The notes under the pieces are model-generated. The model was not told the origin of the DNA, did no database searches, and saw only the letters and a program-made list of their open reading frames with translations. From positions 1,416,916 to 1,480,915 of the forward strand of contig MU001506.1 in assembly GCA_010093485.1 (NCBI GenBank): DNA of 64,000 nt, read 5' to 3'. The translations under genes and the position numbers were made by a program. Positions within the stretch are counted from its first letter, which is position 1. Each line of letters begins with the position of its first letter. Source of the DNA: Karstenula rhodostoma CBS 690.94 (taxonomy: Eukaryota; Ascomycota; Dothideomycetes; Pleosporales; Didymosphaeriaceae). Below, piece by piece: positions 1 through 9,965 of this stretch.

Positions 1-338
1 TAGGTAATATTAATAGTAATAATAGGTAGGTAATATTAATAGTAATAATAGGTAAGCAATATTAATAGTAATAATAGGTAGATAGCGTTAATAGTAATAG
101 TAATAGTAATAGGGTAATATACTAAGCTATAAGCTATAAGCTATAGGTAAAAGTTAAGAATATTAGTAAGTATAGGTAAGAAGAGTTAGTATTAAATAAC
201 TATTAGTTAGTATTACACTAATAATAAAAAAAGTATAAAAATATATAAAATAAGTATTAAAGAAGGATAAAAAGCTCTTTTTTATTATAAGTATACTATA
301 TAGTCCTATAGGCCTAGATTAGGATCCAGGCTAATAAT
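1..338 (+). repeat. Left arm of a long inverted repeat
   Basis: The stretch ending with the segment GTCCTATAGGCCTAGATTAG (about 309-328) reappears in reverse complement at about 2,458-2,775, including the terminal TAATAG-type array, the GCTATAAGCTATAGG block and the TATAGTCCTATAGG block. The two arms differ mostly by C/T and G/A changes and small indels, as expected after RIP. The left arm starts at or before the window edge, so its true outer end is not seen. The pair may be the terminal inverted repeats of a dead DNA transposon of about 2.8 kb. Confidence 0.7.
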
Positions 339-370
339 TACTTTAGAGTAGTAGAGACTTTAATACTTTT

Positions 371-473
371 AGTAAAAAATTTAAAAAGACTATATAATTA
401 ATTTAGTTTATATAGTAACTAATATTTAAAATATAGAACGATAGTAAAATATATAATTATACTAATAAAAATA
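371..473 (+). repeat. Direct repeat, copy 1 (about 100 bp)
   Basis: Nearly identical to 569-672, with shared landmarks AAAAAGACTATATAATTAA, TTTAGTTTATATAGTAACT and ATAGTAAAATATATAATTAT in the same order. The few differences are mainly transitions. Either a local duplication inside the dead element or two related insertions. Confidence 0.75.
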
Positions 474-568
474 CTAATAATAGTATAATAATTAGTTATA
501 TATATATAAATAATTCTATTATAAAAACTTTATAATTCTTTAAGGGCCTTTATATCCTTAAGACTCTT

Positions 569-672
569 AGTAAGAAATCTAAAAAGACTATATAATTAAA
601 TTTAGTTTATATAGTAACTGATTTTTAAAATATAGAACTATAGTAAAATATATAATTATACTAATAAAAATA
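569..672 (+). repeat. Direct repeat, copy 2 (about 100 bp)
   Basis: Second copy of the 371-473 unit, separated from it by about 95 bp of unrelated A/T sequence. Confidence 0.75.
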
Positions 673-1404
673 GTATATATAAAATAGTATATTTCTTTAT
701 ATCCTTTTCTTATAATTAATAAACCTTTTATAGAGGCCTTTATATACGTTTATATAAAGGTAATTAGAAAGAAAATTATTTTCCCTATAATATATTACCT
801 TATATAATAGTCTAGTAATTTTAATAGTAATAGTTTCTAAATTTAGATTTATTATATATTTTAGTATAAGCCTAGCGCCTAAGCTAATTATATTTATTTA
901 ATATTTTAGATTATATAGTAAAGATCTAAATAGATTATATCCTTTTTTTAAAAAAGAAGTTAGAAGAACTAAATAAGTTTCCTATAATATATAGGCTTTT
1001 AATATAGTTTAATAGTTCTTATAATTATAAATTTTTATTCTAGATATTATTAATATTTTTATATTAGGCTAGTATAGAAATAAGACTATTATTATTATAA
1101 TTTTAATATTTTAATAGAGAACTAAATAGACTAGAATTCTATAATATTAATACTAACTTATATTAGTATTATAATAATTTAATTACCTATAAAATTAAAG
1201 TATATATTTACTATTACTAATTTTAGTTAAAAAATAGTAACTAAGTAATTACTATAATAACTAAGTAATTACTTAGTTACTATTACTATTACTATTTACT
1301 AATTACTTAGTTACTATTTACTATTACTATTTACTTAGGGTAAATTAATTACTTAGTTACTATTTACTTAGTTATATAGTAATTACTTAGTTATTCGCAA
1401 TACT

Positions 1405-1566
1405 AGTTCTTATTAAATATAGTATTATAGTATTATATAGTATTATACTATTATAATATTACTATATTATATAATATATATATATAAGTTAATATTTAAT
1501 TAATTAAGTTTAGTATTATAGATACCCTTTTTTCTTTTTTATTATAAATAGTACTATCCTTTATAG
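1405..1566 (+). mobile_element. 5' part of an interrupted poly(A)-tailed retroposon
   Basis: The block with AATTAAGTTTAGTATTATAG, a pyrimidine run and ATTATAAATAGTACTATC matches the middle of the intact copy at 3,413-3,729 in the same orientation. It breaks at 1,566 and resumes at 1,859, so the element at 1,567-1,858 inserted into it. The 5' limit is uncertain, because a segment present in the 3.4-kb copy is missing here. Confidence 0.6.
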
Positions 1567-1858
1567 TTTTTTTTTTTTTTTTTTTTTTTATATAAAGTTA
1601 CTATTATAACTACCTAGTAATAAGGAAATATCTAGAGGTACTATATAGTTCTATTAAATAGCTCTAAAAGATAGTACTATTTATAATAAGAGAGAAAGAA
1701 GGGCGCTTACAGCGCTAGACTTAATTAACTAAGTATTAACCTGCCTACACGTGTTATATAATATAGTAATACTATAATACTATAATACTATATAATACTA
1801 GTAGAGTAATACACTCCTTATTTACTAATACCTAATATATAATTATAGAGAAGTCGCG
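1567..1858 (-). mobile_element. Poly(A)-tailed short retroposon, with target-site duplication
   Basis: On the minus strand this is a ~270-bp body ending in a 23-nt A tail (a T run at 1,567-1,589 on the plus strand). It is flanked on both sides by the same 9-bp direct repeat CCTTTATAG (1,558-1,566 and 1,859-1,867), the hallmark of target-primed insertion. The body aligns end to end with the copy at 3,413-3,729, but keeps more G/C (for example AGCGCTGTAAGCGCCC), so it is less mutated and probably younger. No coding capacity is seen, so it behaves like a SINE or a truncated LINE tail. Pol III boxes could not be recognised. Confidence 0.7.
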
Positions 1859-1962
1859 CCTTTATAGTTACTTAATAAAAAATATAGTATTTCTAGATAT
1901 TTTTTTATTACTAAGTTATTATAATAGTAGCTTTATATTTAAAAAAAAAAAAAAAAAAAAAA
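1859..1962 (+). mobile_element. 3' part of the interrupted retroposon, with A tail
   Basis: Continues the element at 1,405-1,566. The segment ATTACTAAGTTATTATAATA and the end TAGCTTTATATTT lead into a 22-nt A run at 1,941-1,962, matching the end of the 3,413-3,729 copy. The left edge carries the second CCTTTATAG of the nested insertion. Confidence 0.6.
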
Positions 1963-2457
1963 TTTTAAAACTAATTTAAATATTTAAATATTCTAATATC
2001 TTTTTAAATACTTTAGAACTAAATTAGTTCCTTATACTATTATAATTTATAAATATTAAAATTCTAGTAGTCTACTTAATTATCCTTTATAATAGTCCTA
2101 ATCTACTAAAAGTAATCTAAAAGTTAAATAACTTATAATAAAAATTAAAAAGGTTAATTAATTAAATTCTACTAATAATATTTTAAAATATTATTAGAGC
2201 TATTTAAATATAAAATAAATATAATATACTAAATTTTATACTCTAAAGTTATTTTTTTACTATTATATAAATATTAATATATTCTTTTTTATAGTTTTAT
2301 AGTTTTTTACTATTTTATTATATAAAGTCTATAAATAGTAATTTATTTTAGAATATTCTTAAATTAATATATACTTTTATATACCTCTAAATATTCTTAA
2401 ACCCTTATTAGATTATTACTTTACCTATACTAATATAATATAGTTCTAAATACTAAT

Positions 2458-2775
2458 ATAGCCTAAATCCTAATCTAGGCCTATAGGACTATATAGTATA
2501 CTTATAATAAGAGAGAGATCTTTTTATTTTTCTTTAATATTTATTTTATATATTTTTATACTTTTTTAATTATTAGTATAATACTAACTAATAGTTATTT
2601 AAATACTAACTCTCTTATTTATTTATATTTACTAATATCTTTAACTTTTACCTATAGCTTATAGCTTATAACTCTATATATTACCCTATTACTATTATTA
2701 TTACTATTAATACTACCTACTTATTATTAGTATTAATATTATCTACCTATTATTATTATTAATATTACTTATTAT
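2458..2775 (-). repeat. Right arm of a long inverted repeat
   Basis: Reverse complement of 1-338. The matching order is CCTAATCTAGGCCTATAGGA near 2,469, then the (A/T)n block, the GCTTATAGCTTATA block near 2,656 and a TATTACTATTAATAC-type array near 2,700-2,770. Similarity stops inside the pair beyond about position 338 on the left and 2,458 on the right. Confidence 0.7.
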
Positions 2776-3412
2776 TTCTTACTTTACCTACTACTATAGA
2801 ATAGCTATTACTTACTCTATATTTATTAACTATATAGGTTACTTTAACTTAATTATAATTATTTTTATTATAAAATCTAGCTCCTTTTAGTCTTTAAGAA
2901 TTATTATAATTATTTCTTACTACTTAGTAGTAAAATTTCTATTTCTAGTTAACTATTATAGAGGTAATTCTAGTAAGTTCTAAGTTAGTAATACTATATA
3001 TATATATATATATAAGAAACTTACTAATAAACTCTATAATTATATAATCTATAGCTATAACTTATAATATTTATATACTAGATTAATTATTATACTAATA
3101 GAAGTTAACTTAATAGAGAATATATTTAACCTTATAAAAGTCTATATTATTTAGATTTATATAATATATAGAATTAGTACTACTACTAGTATATATAAAG
3201 TTATATTTATTACTAATAATTAGTTATTTATTATTAGCTATTTTAATAGAGTAGAATATAGTATAAGTCTCTTTCTATAAAAGCTAGTCTTTATATATAA
3301 TATTATAAGTTACTTACTACTAGTAAGTAATTTCTCTTTTATATTCTTTTTTAAATTATAATATTATTAATATATAATATTTTTAATATTTTATAATATC
3401 TTTAATATTTTA

Positions 3413-3696
3413 TAACTTCTTTATAATTATATATTAAATATTAGTAAATAAGGAGTATATTACCCTATTAGTATTATATAGTATTATAGTATTATAGTAT
3501 TATAATATAGTATTATATATTATAATATTATATAATACTTATATAAGTTAATACTTAGTTAATTAAGCTTAGTACTATAGGTACTTTTTCTTTTTTCTTT
3601 CTTATTATAAATAGTACTATCTCTTAGAGCTATTTAATAGATTTATATAGTACTTCTAAATATTTCTTTATTACTAGATAGTTATAATAGTAGCTT

Positions 3697-3729
<33 letters not shown>
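3413..3729 (+). mobile_element. Poly(A)-tailed short retroposon, third copy
   Basis: Uninterrupted copy in plus orientation, starting near AACTTCTTTATAATTATAT and ending in a 27-nt A run at 3,703-3,729. It aligns with the reverse complement of 1,567-1,858 along its whole length. It is more A/T-converted than that copy, and no clear target-site duplication remains. Confidence 0.65.
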
Positions 3730-3903
3730 TACTAATAGAGAGATCTAATAGTAATTTATTTATTTAATACTATACCTATTACTTATCTCTAGAGTTAAAG
3801 CTATATTATTTATACCTAAAATCTAGAAAAAAAAAAATAAGAAACCTATAATAATATTATACCTTTATTATAGTTAGACTACCCCTCTATTATTATATAA
3901 TAA

Positions 3904-5296
3904 TTATAATTTATTATTATTTAGAGATATATAAATATATAGTTCTATAGTCTCTTCACCAGCTATTTGGTCCCCTGGGAGTGGAAATGATATTGAATTG
4001 GCAATTCGAAAATTGGCTTTGGACATAAGGCTGAAGAACACGTCCTCGCTCGCATGGCGCTTTTTCATTGCGACCGCAACTGTAACATAAGGGAACTGTA
4101 AGGCAATCTGGTAGATAGTGTTGACAAATGCGGGACTATGGAATCGTTTAGTATGACTTTACCTAAGGTAACTTGGATACAAACTAACCTGCTATCAGCG
4201 TTGTATGTGCAATCCGCTGCGACTACGAGATCTACCACCCGCTCTGGCGGGGCACCATCAAGTGAATCACGAAGCACAGTTTCGCCTTCAAACAAAGGCT
4301 GTTCCCAATCTAGCTCGTGGAATGCTAACATAGCCCTGTTTTTGCGATTTCTTCCTGCGTGTCTAATGTTCTGTACAGCAATTGCCTGTGCTTCGGCCAG
4401 ATCGGTGACGGAAATTTCCACGGTTGCAACCAAATGGGACAAAACAACACTGACCTGCGATGGTGAGCTACCCCTTGCAAGCTATTTCAAGGATGATTGT
4501 GCTTACCATACCACATCCGGAGCCGAGCTCGATAACATGCAGAGGCGGTTCGGAGCGTGCACTTTGTGGTAGAGCATGGGCACGACCTTGACGTCGACGG
4601 TGGTCGGCTAGGATCTCCTTGATTATCCCAGAATCCTCTAGAAGGCAAGGCAGTTGACATGATAATGCGACCCCAGCGTCCCTGCGAAGTTATCAATCAA
4701 GGCTGCGTGGGCTTATTGTTGACGAATGTGGGTACGTCTTACCACACATGACGGGCAATGCTCTCGCCAGTTTCCTCGAATATGCGGTGGGTGCGAGGGC
4801 CGATCTTGAAGCGTCTCTCCACGGTTCTTGAAACGGGGGCGCTACGAGGAAGGTTGAAAGGCGCACTCCAAACCGACACCACCCCGCACGAGTCTCCCAG
4901 TAGCATGCGGTGGAAGTCATCAGAATCGGACTTTGGCTCGGTGCCTATCCGCACAACGAGAGCGCCATTCTGTTCGTAGTTCCGACTGAGCGGAAAGGTT
5001 ACAGGGAGGCTTCGCATCCCTTCCTTCCATTGAACCGTCTTCCAAGCCTTGACATTGTTGGAGGAGAGAAGGGCTTCCGAGGGTGGAAGCTGTGTGTCAG
5101 CGTCTAGGTCCGGCTCCAGGCCCGTGTCGCTGGTGAGTCGCTCGTCCTGGATGAGTTCCGCGGACAGCGTGAGACTGTATGGAAGGAACGAGTCGCCCAG
5201 ATCGGAAGTGATGGTGACCAAGCAGGCCACGTGCGCGCTGGTGCGGGTTTTGTCGTGCACTACCCGCGGCGGCTTGAGGAAGCGTACGTAGCGCAT
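3904..5296 (-). CDS. Protein-lysine methyltransferase, seven-beta-strand (Methyltransf_16) family
   Basis: SAM-dependent methyltransferase of the fungal EFM2/EEF2KMT-like type, which methylates lysines on translation factors; the exact substrate is not deducible. Four exons on the minus strand: 5296-4743, 4681-4507, 4454-4189, 4135-3904 (408 aa). The spliced protein has an N-terminal region beginning MRYVRFLKPP, a DAGVAL helix motif, the SAM-binding motif I ELGSGCGMVS, and post-I/II motif VVAADCTYNADS, followed by VAMKKRHASEDVFF. Introns are 52-61 nt with normal GT-AG borders. The last ~17 codons lie in the A/T island, giving a low-complexity tail ending NNNKL, so the natural C-terminus may have been altered. 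Head-to-head with the next gene, 288 bp apart. Confidence 0.85.
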
Positions 5297-5584
5297 TGGG
5301 AAGGGGCAATGCGCGAGGATGGTGAATGCAGCGTGCACGTGAAGGGTGTGCGACGGGTGTATTGTGGTGGTGTCGGCGCCTGGGGCTAGGCCCAACGGAT
5401 CAGAGCAGACGTCAACGGCTAACGTCAGGCAAGGCTCACGCCTCAAGCCCCAAGCCTCAAGTCTCAAGCACTGTCCTCCAGCGCAGCGCAGCGCAGCGCA
5501 GCGCCGCACCTCGACCAGACAAGGCGTCGACGTCTCCTGCCGCGCACGCTCGATGCGCCGTCTGCGCGCCGCCGCCCCAGCGCA

Positions 5585-7072
5585 ATGTACCGCCGCGGCG
5601 ACCCTCGCTGGAACCGCACGCTCCAGAACATCACCGACACGGTCGAGCATGCCAACGAGTCTGCGCAGGAGGGGCTCTACAGCTTCGCGCACGCCTACGT
5701 CACACCGTGCCTCTCGTCGCTCACCCAGTGCGCCAACGCGTGCACGGCGCCATGCTTCCCGTCGCACAACGACCGGCGGCGGCACCGCGCCGAGCAGAGC
5801 TTCGACTTCTACGACGACTGGGACGAGGACGAGGACGACGGGCTGCTGGGCTGGGGCCATGACAACCTCGACCGCCTGTGGGGCGCCACCGCCAACTACG
5901 GCACCACGTCCCAGCCCAGCCGCCCTCGTGCAATGAGCTATGGCAACAGCAACCGCAACCGCAACCGCAACCGCGACCCCAGATTCACCAGGCCGCGCAG
6001 GAAGAGCGCCGCGCCCCCGCACGACGGCGGGCCCGACCCCACCATCATCCCCAGTTCCTCGTACTTTGGCTTCCTGGGCAGGCTGCCGTTCAGGCTCGGC
6101 GGCAAGGTGCTGCGCTACCGGCCCTCGGCCGCAGACCTGACGGAACACCCGGGCCAGGCGCGGAGGAGCTACGACGAGGCCAGCGGCGGAGACGAGGTGC
6201 AGCCTCTGATCGAGGACAGCGACGAGGACGCCGAAGCGCAGCACGGCAGCGACTTTAAGACGCACGGGCGCAAGCGCAGCCAGACGAACGCTTCGGGCCA
6301 CACCACAGACTCGCTCAGCTCCCGCGGCGACATCTTCCCGAGCGAGGACGAGCTGGACGATGCTGTGCCCCTGGACGACGAATTTGCCGTTGCTCTCGAG
6401 CGCCGGACCACAGGACAATGGCATGACGATGTCAGTAGCGGCAAGGGCAGAGCGTCGTCTGGCAGCAAGAACAAGAGGCCGTCTGCGTCTCGCGTGTCTA
6501 CCAGGTCAGCCTCCTCCTGCAACACGCAAGATCCTGGGCGATTCAGCCACGAAGTAAGCGTCACGCGGCTACCCTCGGAGCCCACGGACGAGCCACCCAC
6601 TCTCACAGACCTCGAGCAGGAAGAGGAGCAGCTGCGTCTACAAGAAGAGGCCGAGGTCCAACGCAGGCGCCAGGAAGCACAGCAGCTAGCCGTCAGACGC
6701 GGGCTGGTAGCAGATCATCAACATCTTGCTGTTCCTCGGCGGCCATCGCCCTCTACGAACTCTACAGCGCTCTCAGGTCACGACCAGACGGGAACGCCAT
6801 CAACGACGTCTTCGCCCTTTTTCATTCTCACAGTAGGCAGTGAATCGTACCCTGAATCAGAGACTGCGCTGTCGCCGTTCCCGGGCGTCGACACACAGAC
6901 TATGCCGGACAGCAGCTCGTTCCACGTCGATGAATCCGACTGTTCCAGCCTAGCTACCACGTCAAATAGGCCGCTGTCTTTGAAGGATAAAGCGAGGGAC
7001 AAGCAGGTTGATGACAACGATTCCAACTTTGTACCTGCCCGGCTGCCGCACTTTGATGCACAGCCCAGCTGA
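5585..7072 (+). CDS. Uncharacterised acidic, disordered protein
   Basis: Single-exon ORF of 495 aa. I do not recognise a family. The N-terminus (MYRRGDPRWNRTLQNITD) is ordered-looking and includes a Cys cluster around residues 43-58. It is followed by acidic DDWDEDEDD, an RNRNRNR run, an ordered patch SSSYFGFLGRLPFRLGGKVL, then Ser/Asp/Glu-rich sequence and a short Gln/Glu coiled coil (about 345-370). No signal peptide or membrane segment. The start is the first ATG after a GCGCA-repeat leader. Coding is supported by length and codon bias; function is unknown. Confidence 0.8.
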   Translation: MYRRGDPRWNRTLQNITDTVEHANESAQEGLYSFAHAYVTPCLSSLTQCANACTAPCFPSHNDRRRHRAEQSFDFYDDWDEDEDDGLLGWGHDNLDRLWGATANYGTTSQPSRPRAMSYGNSNRNRNRNRDPRFTRPRRKSAAPPHDGGPDPTIIPSSSYFGFLGRLPFRLGGKVLRYRPSAADLTEHPGQARRSYDEASGGDEVQPLIEDSDEDAEAQHGSDFKTHGRKRSQTNASGHTTDSLSSRGDIFPSEDELDDAVPLDDEFAVALERRTTGQWHDDVSSGKGRASSGSKNKRPSASRVSTRSASSCNTQDPGRFSHEVSVTRLPSEPTDEPPTLTDLEQEEEQLRLQEEAEVQRRRQEAQQLAVRRGLVADHQHLAVPRRPSPSTNSTALSGHDQTGTPSTTSSPFFILTVGSESYPESETALSPFPGVDTQTMPDSSSFHVDESDCSSLATTSNRPLSLKDKARDKQVDDNDSNFVPARLPHFDAQPS

Positions 7073-7421
7073 ACCTTACCTGGCGACTATCATGTCTATC
7101 TTCATATCACGTTCTTATGTGTGTCGATATAAGCACAGTTGCAACCCTCCCAAGCAAAGTCAGCGAACATCACTGGAGTATGACGGATAAGAACACGCAG
7201 GCGCTGAACAAGACGAGCCGGAAGCGAGCATTGCGGGTTAAAGGGATACATGCCCAATGCACCGACAGATAACACAAGACGAAGTAACGGTATTCCGCTG
7301 GCGCAGCGAGCGCAGGTTTATAGGTGCCACAATAATTACAACGGAGCTATCTCGCCACGAAGCATGCACAGTACGTAGACAGAACAGTTTGGATAATTGA
7401 AATGATCATGTGATTTGAACT
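7073..7421. other. Convergent 3' intergenic region
   Basis: 349 bp between the stop of the unknown acidic protein gene (+) and the stop of the CSA-like gene (-). No ORF or RNA gene was recognised. It holds both 3' UTRs. Confidence 0.6.
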
Positions 7422-8783
7422 TTATGATTCTCTGAACGTGATAGGTCTCTTTATCAAATCCTGGTAAATCTCATCCAACACTCCTCTCTTCCGCTTTCTA
7501 CTCTCGTCTTTCGCTTCATGTTCCTCATTTGTCTCTTCGTCTAATTCGACGTCTTCCTCCGTCCGCGGTAGCCACGCTGAGATGCTGCCATCCGCATGTG
7601 CAGAGTACATCTCAATGGCGTGGGCACGCCACGCCAATGCTGTGATTCTGTCTTTGGCGTTGCGCTGTCCTTGGCCATGGGCTCCGTGCGTTTGCCTTTG
7701 CTGCTCTGGGCGGCGCAGGCGGCGAAAGAGTTTCCCGTCGAACAGCTCGTACCCCAGGATCTCGTGCTCATTTGGATAGAACAATACGTCTTTCTCTGCT
7801 TGCAAATGCTTCGCTGGTGGGAGAAGTGGTATGCACGGCGCAAGATTCGAGTTCTTGACCATGGGTCCGAAATTCGCAAGCGTGTTTGCGCCAGTGTCTG
7901 TATCCCAGACGCGGATGCGTTGATCGTGTCCACATGTTACTAGATGATGACCGTCTTCCGTCCATACAATTCCGTTTACGGGGCCTCGGTGCGCCTTACC
8001 TTGTACGGAGTTGCGCGTGAACAACGAAGACGGCCTACCTAACACGCCAATGGAATCTTCCATGTCTAAAGTGCCCAGTTCGCTCACGCTACGACGGACG
8101 TCCCAGAAGCGCACGCTTCCATCTGTCGCTCCGCTGGCAAGTATATGCTCACGGGTTGGGCTCCAAGCTGTGCTGAGGATGGCACCTGAATGGCCAGCAA
8201 GTGAATGTGCACTTGCACCAGAGCGCAGATCCACGAGGCGCACAGTGGGGTGCTGGGTTGCACATGCGACCAGAAGGTGCGATGCAATGGGCGAGAGCGC
8301 GATGCTATAAACGACGCTATCGAGATCGAAGGATGCGGACGGCGCAAGGGTTTCGCTGGAGTAGATTTTGACCGTGTGGTCGTATGACGACGTGAGGAAT
8401 GCCAGGCTATCGAATGGGTAGAAGGAGACCTGTGTGATGCCGAGCTTGTATTCTTCTGCCGTCTTGCTCACAGTCGAGAGCGGCGCATGTGTGGCGTCAC
8501 CGTCTGCGACCGTGGGCTGTGCCTCGAGGTCCCATAGTGCGATCGAGGAGTCTGCGCCACCCGACAGCAGATAACGACCTTCGAAGCGGTCGATGGTGAG
8601 TGTGTTCACGCCCGCGATATGCGCTGGGTGGCGGTCGTTCGGTTCGTGGGTAGAAGGTAGTTGTGCGCTAAAGTTCACCGACGACGGCTGGAGCGCGTAG
8701 ACAAGGCGAGAGACGAGCGCGCGTTTGCCGACATGAACTGGGCTGACTCCGTATGCGCGGTTGGCGATTTGTTGTGCGTTCAT
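7422..8783 (-). CDS. CSA/ERCC8-like WD40 protein (transcription-coupled repair)
   Basis: Intronless, 453 aa. At least five WD40 blades are visible, ending in SIALWDLE, HTVKIYSSET, GSVRFWDVRR, QRIRVWDTDTG and GSISAWLP. The N-terminal stretch before blade 1 and the order of blades match Cockayne syndrome A / S. pombe Ckn1 / yeast Rad28, the substrate receptor of a DDB1-CUL4 ubiquitin ligase in transcription-coupled excision repair. The C-terminus is acidic then basic (EELDEETNEE then KRKRG), probably a nuclear signal. It shares a 294-bp promoter with the Rrn10-like gene. Confidence 0.8.
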   Translation of the reverse strand: MNAQQIANRAYGVSPVHVGKRALVSRLVYALQPSSVNFSAQLPSTHEPNDRHPAHIAGVNTLTIDRFEGRYLLSGGADSSIALWDLEAQPTVADGDATHAPLSTVSKTAEEYKLGITQVSFYPFDSLAFLTSSYDHTVKIYSSETLAPSASFDLDSVVYSIALSPIASHLLVACATQHPTVRLVDLRSGASAHSLAGHSGAILSTAWSPTREHILASGATDGSVRFWDVRRSVSELGTLDMEDSIGVLGRPSSLFTRNSVQGKAHRGPVNGIVWTEDGHHLVTCGHDQRIRVWDTDTGANTLANFGPMVKNSNLAPCIPLLPPAKHLQAEKDVLFYPNEHEILGYELFDGKLFRRLRRPEQQRQTHGAHGQGQRNAKDRITALAWRAHAIEMYSAHADGSISAWLPRTEEDVELDEETNEEHEAKDESRKRKRGVLDEIYQDLIKRPITFRES

Positions 8784-9077
8784 GTGCGACTACATGCTTT
8801 GCGCTGTTGGGCAGTGTTTGTGTTGCCCTACAAACGAAGGTGCACCAGTTGACCGCGGTTGTTGACCGCAGACTTCACAGCAGATTATGTAAGCACTATG
8901 GTGTCTGGGCTAGATACCCGCCTGCTGCTGCCTCCCGAGATCAACCTGTATGCACGTGTTGTGAATCGAGTCGCATCGTTTTGCGGGGTTGCCCGAGAGG
9001 CCATGACGAGACACAGGCCAGGAGCAGCGTCTCCGCCTTCGCAAAAGCCGCTCGAAGATTCGTCTTCCGACGGTGGG

Positions 9078-9655
9078 ATGTCGTCAGAAACGGTGGAAGC
9101 AAGCCGGGCGACGGTCTACGATGCTGTAGCAGGTAAGAAGACAAGGGCCCAAGTTCTCATGCGTGCAGGGCTGAACGTGGTGCAGGAAGAGTCACGCAGT
9201 CGGGGATCTACGAACCAACAGCAGCCGAGCAGAAGCGCGCAACACTACGGCTGCGCCCTGACGAAGTCCTTTTCAAGCGACAAAGCGCCCCGCCGCGATA
9301 CGAAGAAGCAGACTATTACTTTGCTCACCGAACGCTTCCTCCCGGCCAGGCGTTGCCATCCGGGGACCTGTTGAGCGCGCTCCATGAATACATCGCGCAA
9401 CTGCATGACCGCAACCTTCCACAGGACAAGGAAGGGCCGGGGTCTTGGAAGAGCATGGATGAGACAGCGTTGATTGCGTTTGGTGTTCTGCTGGAAGAGG
9501 CTACGAAAGCAACGTTGGGCGAGACGGGCCATCTTGCTCTGGTCGAAGCCGAGCGGAGCGAAGAGGACGAGGCGTCTGTGGGGGAAGCCGGAGTCAAAAG
9601 GGAGGACGAGGACGAGGATGAGGTGTTTGTTGGGGAAGCTTATGTTAAGCAATAG
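9078..9655 (+). CDS. Rrn10-like subunit of the Pol I upstream activation factor
   Basis: Two exons, 9078-9132 and 9186-9655 (174 aa), joined across a 53-nt GT-AG intron that restores the frame as ATVYDAVAG then RVTQSGIYEP. The core RLRPDEVLFKR, ALPSGDLLSALHEYIAQL and MDETALIAFGVLLEE resembles yeast Rrn10, a small UAF subunit for rDNA transcription (known pattern: DETSLITLGLLIE). The C-terminus is acidic (DEDEDE). An in-frame upstream ATG at 8859 would add 73 residues, but that stretch lies in the divergent promoter, so I chose 9078. The family call is inferred from short similarity only. Confidence 0.6.
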
Positions 9656-9965
9656 GAGTCGTTGGATGACGTGAAAGCCTCGTCGAGACAAATTCGGTTG
9701 AGGGAAACCAAGCAGAGCGACATGTCACCCTAAGTAAAAGACGATGCCTGGCGTGTATGGTGTGATAGGTTCGTACACAGCCTCTCGGCCTCTTGGGCGC
9801 GTAGATGTGTGGCACTGGGCTGCGACTTCCTCCTGGACAACAACGAGGCAGGTGCGACCACGTCGACCAATAATCCCAGCAGCGCTCCGAACTCCACGGT
9901 GTCGACTAAACCACCTTCTAACTTTGTCCGGCCCTACCTTGCTACAGTAGTCCTGCAGTTCAGTT
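9656..9965. other. mnd1 promoter and 5' leader
   Basis: 310 bp between the Rrn10-like stop and the mnd1 start codon. It has short spurious ORFs only, and the part before 9,966 is probably 5' UTR. Confidence 0.5.

Larger units (their letters stand above)
1..3950. repeat. AT-rich, RIP-like transposon island
   Basis: Nearly pure A/T sequence with very few CpG and no open reading frame of useful length. It is dominated by TA, TAATAG and homopolymer A or T runs. It ends abruptly at about 3,950, where normal-complexity gene DNA begins. The composition fits repeat-induced point mutation of old transposons, known from AT-isochores of Pezizomycotina. The block holds the inverted repeats, direct repeat and poly(A)-tailed elements listed separately. 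There is no TTAGGG array, so it is not a telomere end as seen here. Confidence 0.85.

Noticed and set aside
1..130. Tandem TAATAG-type array at the window start as a telomere
   Set aside because: Units are irregular A/T blocks, not TTAGGG, and the same array occurs inverted at 2,700-2,775.
4739..6424. 561-codon minus-strand ORF
   Set aside because: Only the part from 5,296 to 4,743 is an exon of the methyltransferase. The rest is antisense to the acidic-protein gene and the promoter.
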